NCBI GenBank assembly: GCA_028551475.1
Contig: CM052356.1
Span: forward strand, 20,177,884 to 20,241,883
Length of the DNA stretch: 64,000 nucleotides
From: Casuarina equisetifolia
Taxonomy: Eukaryota > Streptophyta > Magnoliopsida > Fagales > Casuarinaceae
Direction of reading: 5' to 3'
The position numbers and the translations under genes were made by a program. Positions 12,901 to 24,914 of the stretch are shown here, one piece after another. Below the pieces are notes generated by a model. It was given only the letters and a program-made list of their open reading frames with translations, had not been told where the DNA came from and did not search any database. Positions within the stretch are counted from its first letter, which is position 1. Every line of letters begins with the position of its first letter.

Positions 12901-14125
12901 AGCCACCCATCAAATTAAGCTTAAGTCACTTCTTAGAAACCCAATCCGATTGTTTTGACATCCCGTCTCTTCCAAAATCCTCTTGTTGAGGATTCGGCAC
13001 TACAAAGAGATAGAGGCTTCACCAGAGGTCATCTGATTCGAAAAACATTAGTTAGGGTTTAGATAAGTTGGATGACGCCGTATAGATAAGTGTTGCACTA
13101 TGTAATTGAGTAAGAAACACGTAGGGCTTTTACAACAGATGTAGGCCTTGACATTAAGAAGACACAAACTAGCTTTAAAACAAGTTCGATCCATCACCAT
13201 GTAAGCACGGTCTAGCTTTAACAAGCTCAATCCATCAACACATAAGCACAGTCCAACTTTTAACAAGCTCTGTCCATCAGCACATAAGCACGATCCAGCT
13301 TTTAACAAGCTCGGTTCTAATCTAGCACATGGCTCCACTTGAATTAATAGCAAGCTTGGATAAAAATCCTCATAGATTGATCTTTGACTTTTGATTAATA
13401 TATTCCTACAAGTACAAAAAAGTCAAGTATCATTTTTCTTAAATGTATTCAAATATATTTTTTCAACATCATCCATATAAGATATTTCTCAAGGTCACTT
13501 TATGAAGATGTTTTACGAAGAAATGTAGGATCCCGGCTACTTCATAATATCATTGATTGATATTATAATTTGTACATCTTTTACTTATTATGATTTTCTC
13601 TTGCACGTATGAAAAACATTTTTTAAGAAATAATTTACAAATAGATTTTGTCACTGCAAAACCCTTATTTTTCAACAAAAATCAAGTAGATATAATGTGG
13701 AGACAAAGAAGTTAAGGTCATGCTTAAACATCTTGTCATACAACAAGCCTAAGCCCTTCTTACCTTGTTCTTTATTATTTTTTTTTTGTAAGTAATGGGG
13801 GGATTCAAACTAGAAGTTTTAAAATTAGAAAAATACCTCTATCACTTAGTTATTAACCCCTAGCATGTTATTACTTACTTAATAATATTTTGCATCTAGG
13901 TTAAAAGTAGTTTTGTTAGTTTTAAAACAAGTTTAATTATTGGATTTAAATCACTAAGATTGCCATTTTTGGAAAAGGTAAAGTTCCTCACTTCTAAAGC
14001 ATCTTAATTCGGAGACTTGAAAGCTATAGTTAAGGAATTATCTCTTTTCAATTATGCATGAACATTTATAGTACATGCATTAGATAGTTAAAGATAAGGA
14101 AAGAGAAACACATGTACTTTGACTT
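9969..14125. other. Degenerate repeat-derived DNA
   Basis: No intact gene. Stretches rich in 'ccttaag' and 'cattaatgg' type words resemble decayed gypsy internal sequence such as that at 41.7-42.0 kb. A homopolymer run (10613-10638) and a short tandem repeat (13171-13318) are present. All open frames are short and unconvincing. Confidence 0.35.
13171..13318. repeat. Tandem repeat, 43-44 bp unit, about 3.4 copies
   Basis: The unit is roughly 'agctttaacaagctc' then 'atccatcaacacataagcac' then about eight more bases. It recurs at 13171, 13214, about 13257 and about 13301 with a few mismatches. On the minus strand one frame stays open through the array and repeats a motif of the form SLLKxG(L/S)CLC.DG, but nothing suggests a real protein. 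Confidence 0.8.
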
Positions 14126-14287
14126 TTGATTTACTCTTTAATTGTAAAAGTTGTGCATAGAATCAATTAAATTGGGAATTTCATCAAAGAAACAATTAGG
14201 GTTTCATGTCTCTATCATTCTTCCATTTTCTCTTTAATTCGGGCAACCTTAAGGTTTCATTGATATCCCCAACCTTCATTTCTTTCA

Positions 14288-15360
14288 TGGTATTAATCGA
14301 GTCACTAACCAATGCCTTAAAATTAATCCAAATGGCCTTCAATTTAGAAACCCTTAATTTGTCCTCCATTCCCACCCTCTTAATTTCTCTTTACGTCCTT
14401 GTTGGCGGTCCCTTCCCCCACATAATTCGATTGATTCAACAGGTCTAATTATGTTCCATGATGCACCTATCTCATGCCTTTCCTCCTCTCATGGAATCTT
14501 CTCCTAATTCTAGATGGTTCTAAACCTACACCCTAAAAATCCTCACTACACTTGACAACTCGACCCGCCCTAATCCCAATTTCACCATATGTCTCACTTG
14601 TAACTTGTCTGCCCTTAATTGGCTCATGGTGACCTCAACCAATGTTGTCATCACTCAACTCACTAATATGGTAACGTTGGTAGAGGCATGGTCATTCCTG
14701 AAATAGGCTTACATAACACAGCTGTTCACGCACTTAGCTACAATCTACATGGAGCTTTAGTCTATCATGAAGGGTGCCTAATCGGTGATAGAGTTTCTCT
14801 CACAAATCAAGGATCTCCTCGGCTAACTTGGTGCCATCAGAGGGAAACTCTTCAAAGATGAGTACGGGTGCAAGTTTTCTATGGCTTAAGGGATAAGTTC
14901 GATGATTTGGCCACCTTTGTAGTCACTGTCGAATTTACCATTCAACCCTTGAGCCATGAGGTGTTTCATGGCCTAATCATTGCTCATAAGGGTTTATGTG
15001 ATCGGAATTGACACGTTGTCGTGCTATCCTCCATTACATTTGCGGCTTTCCTTAACTCTCAGCGAGGTGGGTTATTATCCCTACCTTTTGGGCCGATCCT
15101 TACTAGGCCATACTTAGGCATGTCTTATGAGCCTACCTAACCCGAGCCTGGGCTTTGCATCAACCAACATGTGGGCCAACAAGTGAGCCAGCGCACAAAC
15201 TCATGGGCCAATACGTAGGCCATCATGTAGGAGATGGCATTCTCCTTTTCTTAAAGGCTTAAAATTGGCCCTTTCACTCCAACAATCATAGGCCATGCCG
15301 AAACCATCCATACTACCATATTTGTCGTAAGTTAGGCCATTATGTCACCAATTGCCATGA
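14288..15360 (+). pseudogene. Copia gag remnant
   Basis: Broken frames resemble copia Gag. Around 14780-14880 is a stretch like 'VIEFLSQIKDLLG.LGAI.GKLF', the usual helix-rich Gag region. The CCHC knuckle near 15311 survives as CRKLGHYVTNC, with the first cysteine pair damaged. Several in-frame stops make this nonfunctional. Confidence 0.6.
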
Positions 15361-15569
15361 ATGCTTTAACTCAACCTTCATGCCTCCTTTTCAACCAACC
15401 CAAGCCTAACACCTCCCTCCTCAACCCAATTCCATTCCACCTCTTTGGCCTATTATTCCTCCCTTCTTACCTACTCGCCCTAGGCCTATATATGTCACTT
15501 TCCCCCTACTTATCTTTCACTATTATCCTCATCCCCCTCCCTTTTCCTCCCTTGACTTGGCTTCTTAGC

Positions 15570-18300
15570 ATCTAAGTTCTGGTGTGTCCTACCATATTAT
15601 CGACTTTGCCTCTGCCATGTTTGGTGTCATTCTCTATTCTGGTCTTCAACAAATCACTATGGGTGACTATGTCTCTTTCCCCGTAACTCATACATGTAAT
15701 TTATGCACTTCCTCATTTCAGCTTAATAATGTCTTACTTTATCCATCTATCACTAAGAATCTCTTATTTGTCTTATAATTTGCTTATGATAATTAATTGT
15801 TATTTCTTGTTTTCGAAATTCACTTTTGGGCTATTTCATGTCATATGAAGTAGATAATCCTACATAACACCTTTGATCATGGCCTTTGTTAAGTCTCCTC
15901 TCTTGGCACCTTATCTCCACCTTGTGCACTCATTGTCATTTATTCCAATCCCTTTTTATTGTGGCATCATCAACTTGGTCATCTCTCATTTGAAGTCCTT
16001 ATTCATCTTTTGAAGTCCACTAATACTAGTTTTGTGTCATTGTCTTTTCCTTTTTATACAACATATGCTTTTAGCAAAAGTCATCGTCAGTCCCACCCAC
16101 TCTTTGCGTTTCGATTTATTGCACCCCTTTAGTTAATTCCTTTTGACGTTTAGGGTGTGTCTCCTGTATTGTATTTGAATGACAATAAATACAATGTTTG
16201 TTTCATTGATCATTATTCTTGATTCTCTTGGCTTTACCATTTCTCCAGTCACATTTAATTCCTTGATATCTTACTGTTTTTCATAAATTTGCTAAGACTC
16301 AATTTCAATTCAACCTATAGATTATTCAATGCGATGGTGCTCCTAAGTTTCTTCCCTTTACCTTCCGCTTTTATCTCTAGCAACAGGATGTTTATCATTA
16401 ATTGTCTTACCTCTACTTCCCTTCTAGAATGGAGTTGTTGAATGCAAGCATCGCCACATTATTGAGACTGACCTTGCTTTTCTTACTCAGGCTGCAGTTC
16501 CTATTCACTTTTGAGACTTTGCATCTGAAACGGCTATCTTCCTAATCTATCATCTATTGACTTATGTTCTTGGGAATCTCTCTCTTGGGTTGTTGTTACA
16601 TCATCCTTATAATGTCTCTTACTTACGTGTATTTGGTTGTGTAATTTTTCCCTATCTTTGGTTGTATGTACTGTATAAGCTTGCTTCACATCTCATGCTT
16701 GTATCTTTTAGAGCTATCCTCCTAGCAATTATGTATATTGATGTTACTGCCCTATCACCCAAAAATGCTTTATTGTTATTGATGCGGTTTTCCATGAGGT
16801 TGTCTTCCCCTACCATACCTTACTTGCTCAATCTACCTCCTTGCCCCCCTTGTAGTGCCTACTTCCTTTTTCCTCGTCCCTCTTATCACCCCTTACCCTT
16901 CTCTCGCACTTCCACCCCCCCACTTCCACATCCTCATACCCCACTTGTTTAGGTCTTTTGGCCATCCTCCTTCTTTTCCTAGCCTTTCCTCTACCACTTC
17001 CCCGTCTCCCTCTCTTTTTTATCCCTACCCTATCACCTGACCCATGATCATAACTTTTCCCTTGTTGCTTCTCCCTCCTCCCCACCTAAACCTATTTGTT
17101 TCTTTTAAGTTGTTTATGATTTTCATTGCTACTGGGTGCACTGCTTTGATTTAAAATGGTATCTAGACTTTGGTTCCCTTACTTGCTGGTACTCGTCCAA
17201 TTAACTACAAGTGAGTCTACAAGAATAAACTTTGGGGTTCGCCTATTTGGCAACTTAATGTTTCTAATGCCTTTCTCCATGGTTACCTATCTAAAGTGGT
17301 CTACATGGTCCAACCTTCTAGTTTTATGGATCCTGCTCAGTCTTTTCATGTTTGTCAGCTTTATCGCTCTCTTTATAAGTTAAAACAAGCTCTTTGTGCT
17401 TGGTATCACTAACTCAGAATGTTCCTCTCTTGCCTTGGCTTCATCATCTCTACTACGAAGACTTATATGTTCACTCTTCACATGCCTCAATATAGCTTGG
17501 TCTTACTTGTCTATATGGATGACATTATTCTCATTGGCTCTCCCTAAGCGCCTTTCTTTCAACTGCTTCAGGTCCTCTAGAATGAGTTTGCTCTTAAGGA
17601 TCTTAGGCCCCTTCATTACTTTCTTGGTATCGAAGTTCAACCTACTTCAACTAGTCTCATTCTTCATTAGGGTAAGTTCACTTAGGATATTCTAGCCCAT
17701 GCCAAGATGATTGATGCTAAAGTTGTCTTAACTCCCTACACTATTGATGAGCTCATTTCCATTCAAAGTGGTAATCCTATAGAGGATTCTAATCTCTACC
17801 ACAACATTATTGGTGCCTTGTAGTATCTCACTCTCACTTGATCAGATATCACTTATGCAGTCAACACAACTTACCAATTTCTTCACCATCCAACCACCAC
17901 TCATTGGCAAGCAGTTAAGCACATCCTTCGCTATCTTGCTGGCACTCCTTGTCTTGTTCTTCTCCTCACTTGTAGTATGTCTATTGCTCTTCATGCCTTT
18001 TCTAATTCTAGATTGGTAGGTGATTATGATGATTATCACTCCATCAACAATTTCTACATCTTCCTTGGTTGTAACCTCAACTTTTAGAGCTCCAATAAGT
18101 AATGCAATATTGCTTGTTCTAGTACTGAAGCTGAATACAAGTCACTTATTGATACTACTACAAAACTCATTTGGATTAAATACCTCTTTTGGGATCTTTG
18201 AGCTCTTCTTCCTCATCCTCCAACCTTTTGGTGTGAAAACCTATCAGCCCTCTATTTGATAGCCAATCCAATCTTTCACACTCACATGAAGCACATTCAA
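15570..18300 (+). pseudogene. Copia pol remnant (PR-INT-RT-RH)
   Basis: The protease active site (usually DSGA) reads SSGVSYHI near 15573, so the catalytic Asp is gone. Next come FQLNNVLLYPSITKNLL (pre-integrase) and integrase landmarks: FDV.G (16145), QCDGAPKF (about 16330), GVVECKHRHIIETD (about 16435). Reverse transcriptase has NAFLHGYLSKVVYM (about 17267), LYKLKQALCAWYH, and an intact YMDD box at 17512-17523. RNase H shows SSTEAEYKSL near 18118. Stops and frameshifts occur throughout. Confidence 0.85.
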
Positions 18301-18442
18301 ATTGATTTTCATTTCGTTCGCTAACATTTCTACTATTGATCAATCAGCTGACATCTTTACTAAAGGTCTCTCTTTTGCTTACTTTCACAATCTTTGCTCC
18401 AAGCTTTAGGTCCATTATACTCTTTGAGGTTATGAAGGCATG

Positions 18443-18833
18443 TTAAAGCAAAAGAATATGCCACCACCACAGGCTCGTGTTATACATGCTCGTGCCATGT
18501 CAGCCCCACGTTAGTCGCCTAACCCGTAATATGATTTGGTTCATCCCCAACACCTCTACAAAACCCTAACTACTAAGAATCCCTAATTCTTGGTGATTCT
18601 TGCCAAATTTGTTTGTTTGGCTTTCAATTTACTCTTTAATTGTAATTATCCTAAATTTGTTTATTCGGCTTTCGATTTACTCTTTAATTGTAAAAATTGT
18701 GCATAAAATTAATAGAATTGGGAATTTCATCAAAGAAATAGTTAGGGTTTCATGTCTCCGCCATTTTTCCATTTTCTTTGCAATTCCTTCAACCTTAAGG
18801 TTCCATTGATAGCCCCAACCTCAATTTCTTTCA
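18443..18833 (+). repeat. 3' LTR of the copia element, with internal duplication
   Basis: Starts TGTTA and ends with CA at 18833. It contains a tandem pair of about 55 bases, beginning ccaaatttgtttgtttgg (18603) and cctaaatttgtttattcgg (about 18650), each followed by 'tttactctttaattgtaa'. The surviving part of the 5' LTR has only one such unit. Confidence 0.65.
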
Positions 18834-21724
18834 ACGAGCTTGCCTATCTTCCTCAGTGAGAAGCTTGTCATATCCCACTAACCCATAAGAACAACATGAC
18901 ACAACATGCTGAATTATTTAGAAAATGATTCTTCCTTTAGGGCAAGAGGTAACTTATAGGCTTTATTGGTTGCTCTATCTTTGGCTTGCAAAATGCTGGC
19001 ATTAATGCTTTCAACAACCAATTTTGGACTGATTTGATTCTATAAAAAAGTAGTATTCGGTGGGGTGAGACCAGGATGTATTTGAAATTTAATTTCTACC
19101 TTAAAGAATAGCAAAATAAGTGTCCCAAAGTAAAACCATCTAATGAACAAAAATGAAATAGTGTTTCTACTACTTATTTACATTATTTCCCATGTCAATA
19201 TCCAAGTTTGACAAAAACGAACTAAAAATTTAGGCTAGAACTTGATAGTGTCTAGAAAGTGCAAGTTTGAGAAGCAATTGATAGTAAGATATACTATTAG
19301 AGTATTTAACTAAATTTTGATTGCTTTAAGTTACTGCAACAGATTGTGTATTCAGTTTTTATACAAATAGAGCTACCAATGATTGTATAGACCATATTGA
19401 GCAACGAATATGGTGAAACGTTGATGTTTTAATAACAGTCATTTTTAGGAAACGTTTGCGTAGAAGTAGCTGCTTTATAGGCCAGGGGCTAGTCAAGGAG
19501 TATAAGGATTAACGAACAGTTTTGAGTGTCATTCTAATATAAAACAAGTCAAGAAAGAATGACAAGAAAATTAAAGGAGATTTATTTGTAAATGTTTATT
19601 TTTTACTTAAAATGAATAACTAAATAAGTAATAAAGACCAACACACATTTTATTAATATTTATACAATGTTTACGTGTACATACATATTCTAATACCATT
19701 GACATGCAAGAAAGGTTAGCAGAAAAAGCAAAAATATTGTTAATGAAACAAATTCTTTCATTATTTTATATCTTTATATAATAGAAAATCTACTTATTAT
19801 AGAGTTGCTTAAGTTGAGCCTTTACAAAGTTCATATAAAAAGGTTTTTTTAATCTATATGTTATCCATACACTTGAAACATATTATTATAAGCAAAATTT
19901 TTCAATCCTTCTTTGTTTTTTCTCTCACATTCGCTAACATTTATTAATATTAGTGGAAAATTATTAGGGGGGAAAGATCTGTGAAAAATTATCAAAGGCC
20001 TCTACTTGAAGAACTTCAAAGAATTTTACTAACAAAATAGGCCTAACCTACTCAATGAAACATTGGGCTTGTTTATGCTTACCAACATTGGCTAGGTCTT
20101 TAAAATGAAGTCCAATCCAAAGTTAGTCAGGCAATTCCACTTTTCAATTTACAAGGTCAGCCGGAGGGTCCCGCCTTTGTTACAAATTCTTTCAACTTGC
20201 CTTTTACGACCCTCCATCCATCCAAGAGTCCAAGAAGTTCCCTGCAATTTAATGAGGATAGAGTTCACTATGCTCACTAATTAGAAGAGAAGGTTAAAAT
20301 CTCAATTACTGCTCTTCCAATGTTAAGATAGCAACATTTAAGCTGATAAAAGCAACTCCTAAAAATGGTGACAAATGGGTCACATTTTATCACAACTTTT
20401 AGAGTTACTTAATTTGGGGATATCAGTTCCCATATAGTCACCCCCAATTAGGAAGAAAACCTTTTCTTTCCTACTACACTTTTACCCTATATTACAAAAA
20501 TGATTCAGTCGAGCTTCAATTTTTATGTATTTTATTTTGTAACTCTTGAAGGCTGCGAGTCATGTATCAAAATTTTTTTTCTTTAACTCTTAAGTCAACT
20601 ATTGAATTAGAGTTTAAGTTTTTTAGTAGTAAAAACTAACAAAAAGTCATTGTTCGATAACAAAGCCCAGAAGACATTTGACTCTGAGCTGGCCAAAAAA
20701 TGGTTTGATATCATTTGATTTATGACAAAGAGAGGTAATGTTTTAATCCAGGAAAGGAGAAGATCACTGCTCGCTTGCACATGGGGATTGATGACTTTAT
20801 TGCTCGAATGGAGGATCGTCGTAGTTATAGGTATTCAAAAGATACCCAGATGCATACGGAAATAGATAGAAGTATGAAAATTCAGAGTTGGTAGCCGGAA
20901 AAACGCCTCAATTAACGTAAACCCACATGTTCCACGATCCCTTCGGCCTTAACCCTTTGACCCGCTTCCCTCCTAAATTACGTATCTACATTATACCATT
21001 CCCCAGGTGTTTATTTTTTAATTCGACGAATCTGTATATGGTCCTTTTTTGGGGCTGTTCTTATTTATCGTTTCAGATAAAAAAAAAATAAGTTAGAATG
21101 ATGGGTGCCACGTTCCATAGGTTGCACGGCTCCTAATGTCAACTTTAACAAGCCGAAAGGATTCGAATCTTATCTGATAAATGGTCTTCATTTTACTGTG
21201 ACTGATTGCTCGCCAGAGAGTTCCGAGAACTGTTTTAGATGATCATCGACGCAGTCGGGAAGAGTAATAAGCTTACTTATTCTCTGCTCTGCAATCAATC
21301 TATTGTCAGATTTTCTTCGACAGGATTTACGCAAAAGAACAAAAGAATTTTTTTTCTGTTCATACGTTCACACGAACATCACAGCCCGGAAATCATGTTG
21401 GCCGGCGCTTTTGGATTTTTCCTTCTATTCGGCGTGCACGACTGGAAGGGTGTCAAGCACGTTTCTGTAGGAAGACGCATTCAATTGTATTTGGTAGTAA
21501 TGATTGGTCGTAGTTCTATGTCGTATTCCTTCTGCATTCATGAATACATGTTTTGCGTAAATAAATAAATGTTGGAAAGTCGTGATATTCAGACGATGTT
21601 TTCACACGCCATAGCACATGGGGTATATATAATCTTCAAGGTGGTTTGGAAGCCAATCCACATCAAATGTTTGTGTTGGGACTGCAACTTCACTTTTTCC
21701 CAAAGAGATAATCTAGAATTCCAT
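18834..21724. other. Spacer between the copia element and duplication copy 2
   Basis: A+T-rich to 20.6 kb, then more balanced in composition. Open frames at 21239-21568 and 21569-21793 match no family I know and lack gene context. The second runs into the duplicated segment without a matching frame in copy 1. A 38-codon frame begins at 20781. I see no supported gene. Confidence 0.4.
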
Positions 21725-22451
21725 TTTGTCGGGAAGGAAACAAGAGTTTTGGGCTGCTCTGGAGGGCAAGAAATTTGCTTTGCGTACAAGTAGTGCACTG
21801 ATGAATTCAAGTTGTACTTCGATTAAATACATGCAATACATGCAACAGTGACCCTCTTGTACTTTGTTTCTCGAGCAGTAATTCTGTGACATATTGTCTT
21901 TAATGTCCAAAGAAACTCATTTCTTAGCATAAGGAGGGTATAAATTCACCTAAAAAATTAACTTATGAAATAAGAAAAAAATTCATATTTAATCTGGCAC
22001 ATATCTCTACACCTTTTCAATATGAAGTTAAACATTAATACAACAATACTTCCCCTCATTACAATAATGATCTGAATATTACATTGTGATACAATTTTCT
22101 ATATGGATTTAACTTATTTAAATTAATAATAATACTAAGGGGCATTTGTGCTCCAATGCCATATAAGAAAAACCCAAAATTCATCTTAAAAATTGGGTCA
22201 CGAAGTGGGGAGAAACATTTACAATTAATTAAGTATATAACTTTACAGTTTAGCAGTATAGAACTAAACATCTACACCGCAACACTTAGCATGTAGAGCT
22301 TTCCACATTCAAGTAGGTGACGCTAGGTTTGGTAGTGATTTTAATTGCCAAAGCTCAAGAAGTTACAAATATTTTGCATTGCATGGAAGATAGACAATAA
22401 TATAGAGTATGAGGTGTACAGAAAAAGTTGGCTGCATTTGGCTCGAGGCAA
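21725..22451. other. 3' flank of AP2, noncoding
   Basis: Equivalent of 1-740 in copy 1. A+T-rich, no gene seen; it should include the AP2 3' untranslated region. Confidence 0.6.
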
Positions 22452-24752
22452 TTATCTGCAGCTAGAGGGAGCAAAACCCACTTTGCGACGCGCCAAGTCA
22501 AATTCCCATAAATGGTTTTGTTGCATAATATTGCCAATAACAGAGTTTCCGGGCCAACTAACGGGAATAAATCCGAGACACTTGGTCTGAGGAGCTGTGT
22601 CGATGATGTAGCTCTTCACTGGAGGCTGAAAGCGAGCTCCATCTGCAAAGTGAAACGCTAATCTAGGCACCAATGAGTGCCTGAATCCAGTTGAGTTGAA
22701 GCAATACTCGAATGGTCCTATGTCTGTCAACAATCTTTGGTAACTTGAAACGGAAGCTTCCAATGCAGTCATGACGGGCTTATACGCTGGCACTACTAGA
22801 AGCGTTAGGCTTGTGCCTGAATCAAGGATCGTTCCACCGCCAGAATTTACATCCCACACCCGAGATGGTATCTTCAACAGAGCTCCCCCAACGGAGATTC
22901 CAAATATCTTTAGAGTGTAGAATGGAGGAATAGCTCCAAGAAGGAGCTCGGTCTGTCGCATTTTGGCCACCACACGCTGATTTCTATTTCCACCAAAAAT
23001 GAGATAATTTGAGATGTTCTTGGGGCTAAGGTGATCAACCAGGCAATATGAAAACTTGCCGCCGAACTCTGCAGCTGCTGTTTTTGCGAAAGCGTAGTTG
23101 GCGTAGCCTAATCCCAACACACCATTTGCCCCTTTGAAGCCAGTACCCTCGGTGGATTGGGTGCATCCTATCAGAGTATTATGTAGCTTCATCTTTCTTC
23201 CATTTGTTAGGTGTACTGTTACCGTGTCATTGGCAAAGAAGCCCAACGCAGCCGACCCGTCAAGGTAACTAGTCAGGACATATAAGATCAGTACACGCAT
23301 TATGCTATGGCATATTGAAAAGTAAATGCAAAAAAGAGGGCCTGGAGTTATCAAATGGATTGTGTTGGTAAGAAGAATAGCACTGACTGATCCCAAAAAA
23401 GGGTACAAAGATGAGGGTCCTGTGAACCAACCTACGACCATAATTGCGATTGAAATCTCGTGTTGGATATAGTGTGAAAAATGCTTGGTTCATCAGCAGG
23501 TTTGTGGCCCGCCGGATCAGTGTAAATGGTTGTGAATTGTGACAAGTACATGGTTGCTTCCCTATCCAATTGGATTCTTACAAAACTAGATTCCTTAACT
23601 TTCTATGGTTGAGTCAGCTTCGCCATAAAAGCAGTCCGTGACCACGACGGTGAAAATTGATGCTTACAATGATCATACATTGAAAGACCATCCCTACTCA
23701 ACCCCCCCACAGTTAGTACAAGTAGTCTGCATTAAACAAACACGGCCAAACTCGACTCACTTCAATAAAGGCGACTTCCAACCATTTTAGGCTGCCTTTA
23801 AGACTGATCCTACATGTGTACCTCAACCAAAGACATGTTCTAACAACTTTTGGGTTGGATTTTCTCCTCGGAGCACAAATCACCCAACACTTTTCAGCTG
23901 CTTTGTCTAATAGCAGCTACTTCCTGAAGGTACAGCCATCATCAAATTTTCGGAGCAAAAGTCTCACTGCATAACAATTTTGCTCGAAATTCGTTTGATT
24001 AAGAGGTTGGTGATGCCTCGTGGACAATTTGTGAGTGAAAATTGCCTAAATAAACAGGATGACCAGTCGCTAACGAGGGAAGAAGCAGCAGAGAAACAAG
24101 AATGAACTCATACAGAGGCTACCAACCTGAACTCATAGCCGCAGGGGTTCCCTGGCCAGGGGCATTTAGGACTGGCAAAGAGATCCGCAAGCCCGACCTT
24201 ACACATCCTCGACGAGCATGGTATAGGGCGAAAGGAGGAAGAGCGATCCGCATGAAACACCCTGTGGGAGTTTTTTCCTCCTCTCCGGGTGCTACAGTTA
24301 GCACCACAACGGTACTTACAATTCACCCACGTCAAGTCGCTTCCAGTGTCCGCGATCAACATAAACTTCTGCCCCGGCTTCCCAACTTTGATACGCACGA
24401 AGTACTGACCCGTCCCATAGTCGGCACCCGATTGCATTGGCATTTGTACAGAGGCTCCCAAGTTTCTTCTCCCCGTGTTTGGGCTCTGCCCACGCTTGAG
24501 GGAGATGATGCGATGACGAATCATGTCATCGGCGACAAGTTCCTTTATGCGTTCTGCCGCAGTTAGTTTAGGCCATACCTCCCCATGCACTTGTCCAATG
24601 AGTTTCGGGTTGTGCCGGTGTATTAACTCCAACCTTATCGACGAGTTCTGTTCCTCCTGGGAAACCGAGTGAGCCAAGACCGCGCCGTTGAAATCAATAG
24701 CAAGGCCAAGCAAGAAGAAGCAGAGGAGCAGACTCGGTCTGCAATCCATCAT
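22452..24752 (-). CDS. Nepenthesin-like aspartic protease AP2 (A1 family), 2 exons
   Basis: Near-identical paralogue of AP1. Exon 1 is 24752-24127 and exon 2 is 23268-22452, with a phase-2 GT-AG intron, giving 480 residues, the same length as AP1. It has a signal peptide (hydrophobic LLLCFFLLGLAIDF), a propeptide, DTGSDLTWV (Asp135), a cysteine-rich insert, NGVLGLGYANYAF and DSGTSLTLL (Asp358). The start is the first of two adjacent ATGs, as in AP1 and AP3, because the longer open frame begins with a non-ATG codon. At most positions where AP1 and AP2 differ, AP3 agrees with AP2, so AP2 seems to keep the ancestral sequence. The intron is about 50 bases longer than in AP1. Its promoter has a clean TATA box. 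Confidence 0.92.
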
Positions 24753-24904
24753 AATCTGGTTGTGAATCCTGTGACGACAAATGGTGGCCCGGAAAAGAGA
24801 AGAAAAGGGGTCTGAAGGCGGGGGCCGCGAAGTACCTCCCAGAGGAGGTAGCAGCAAAATGTATGGAGAGAACCAGAAGGGAGGGCCTTTATTATTGATT
24901 TGGG

Positions 24905-24914
24905 GTTATATATT
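24905..24914 (-). promoter_or_regulatory. TATA box of AP2
   Basis: Reads AATATATAAC on the minus strand, about 160 bases before the ATG, which implies a leader of roughly 120-130 bases. A conserved W-box core (TTGAC, 24926-24930) is next to it, and conserved blocks A and B lie at 24974-24991 and 25086-25110. Confidence 0.6.

Larger units (their letters stand above)
14126..18833 (+). mobile_element. Decayed Ty1/copia LTR retrotransposon
   Basis: Domain order on the plus strand is gag, protease, integrase, reverse transcriptase, RNase H, which is the copia order. The 3' LTR probably runs from about 18443 (TGTTA) to 18833. Its last 200 bases match 14126-14287. That partial 5' LTR is followed directly by TGGTATTAATCGAG (14288), a worn initiator-Met primer site. 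The first half of the 5' LTR is missing or replaced. Gag has a zinc knuckle remnant (15311-15357), and stops and frameshifts interrupt every domain, so it is not autonomous. No target-site duplication was found. Confidence 0.85.

Noticed and set aside
13171..13318. Possible CRISPR-like array
   Set aside because: The units are contiguous tandem copies without unique spacers, in a plant nuclear genome.
16828..17085. A basic, Arg/Lys-rich minus-strand frame
   Set aside because: It is the antisense of the pyrimidine-rich, Pro/Ser-coding linker of the copia pol region.
21239..21793. Two adjacent plus-strand frames before duplication copy 2
   Set aside because: No recognisable domain, no splice context, and the part inside the duplicated DNA has no matching open frame in copy 1.
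22345..22590. Plus-strand frame at the AP2 3' end
   Set aside because: It overlaps the AP2 stop region in antisense and is not kept in AP1.
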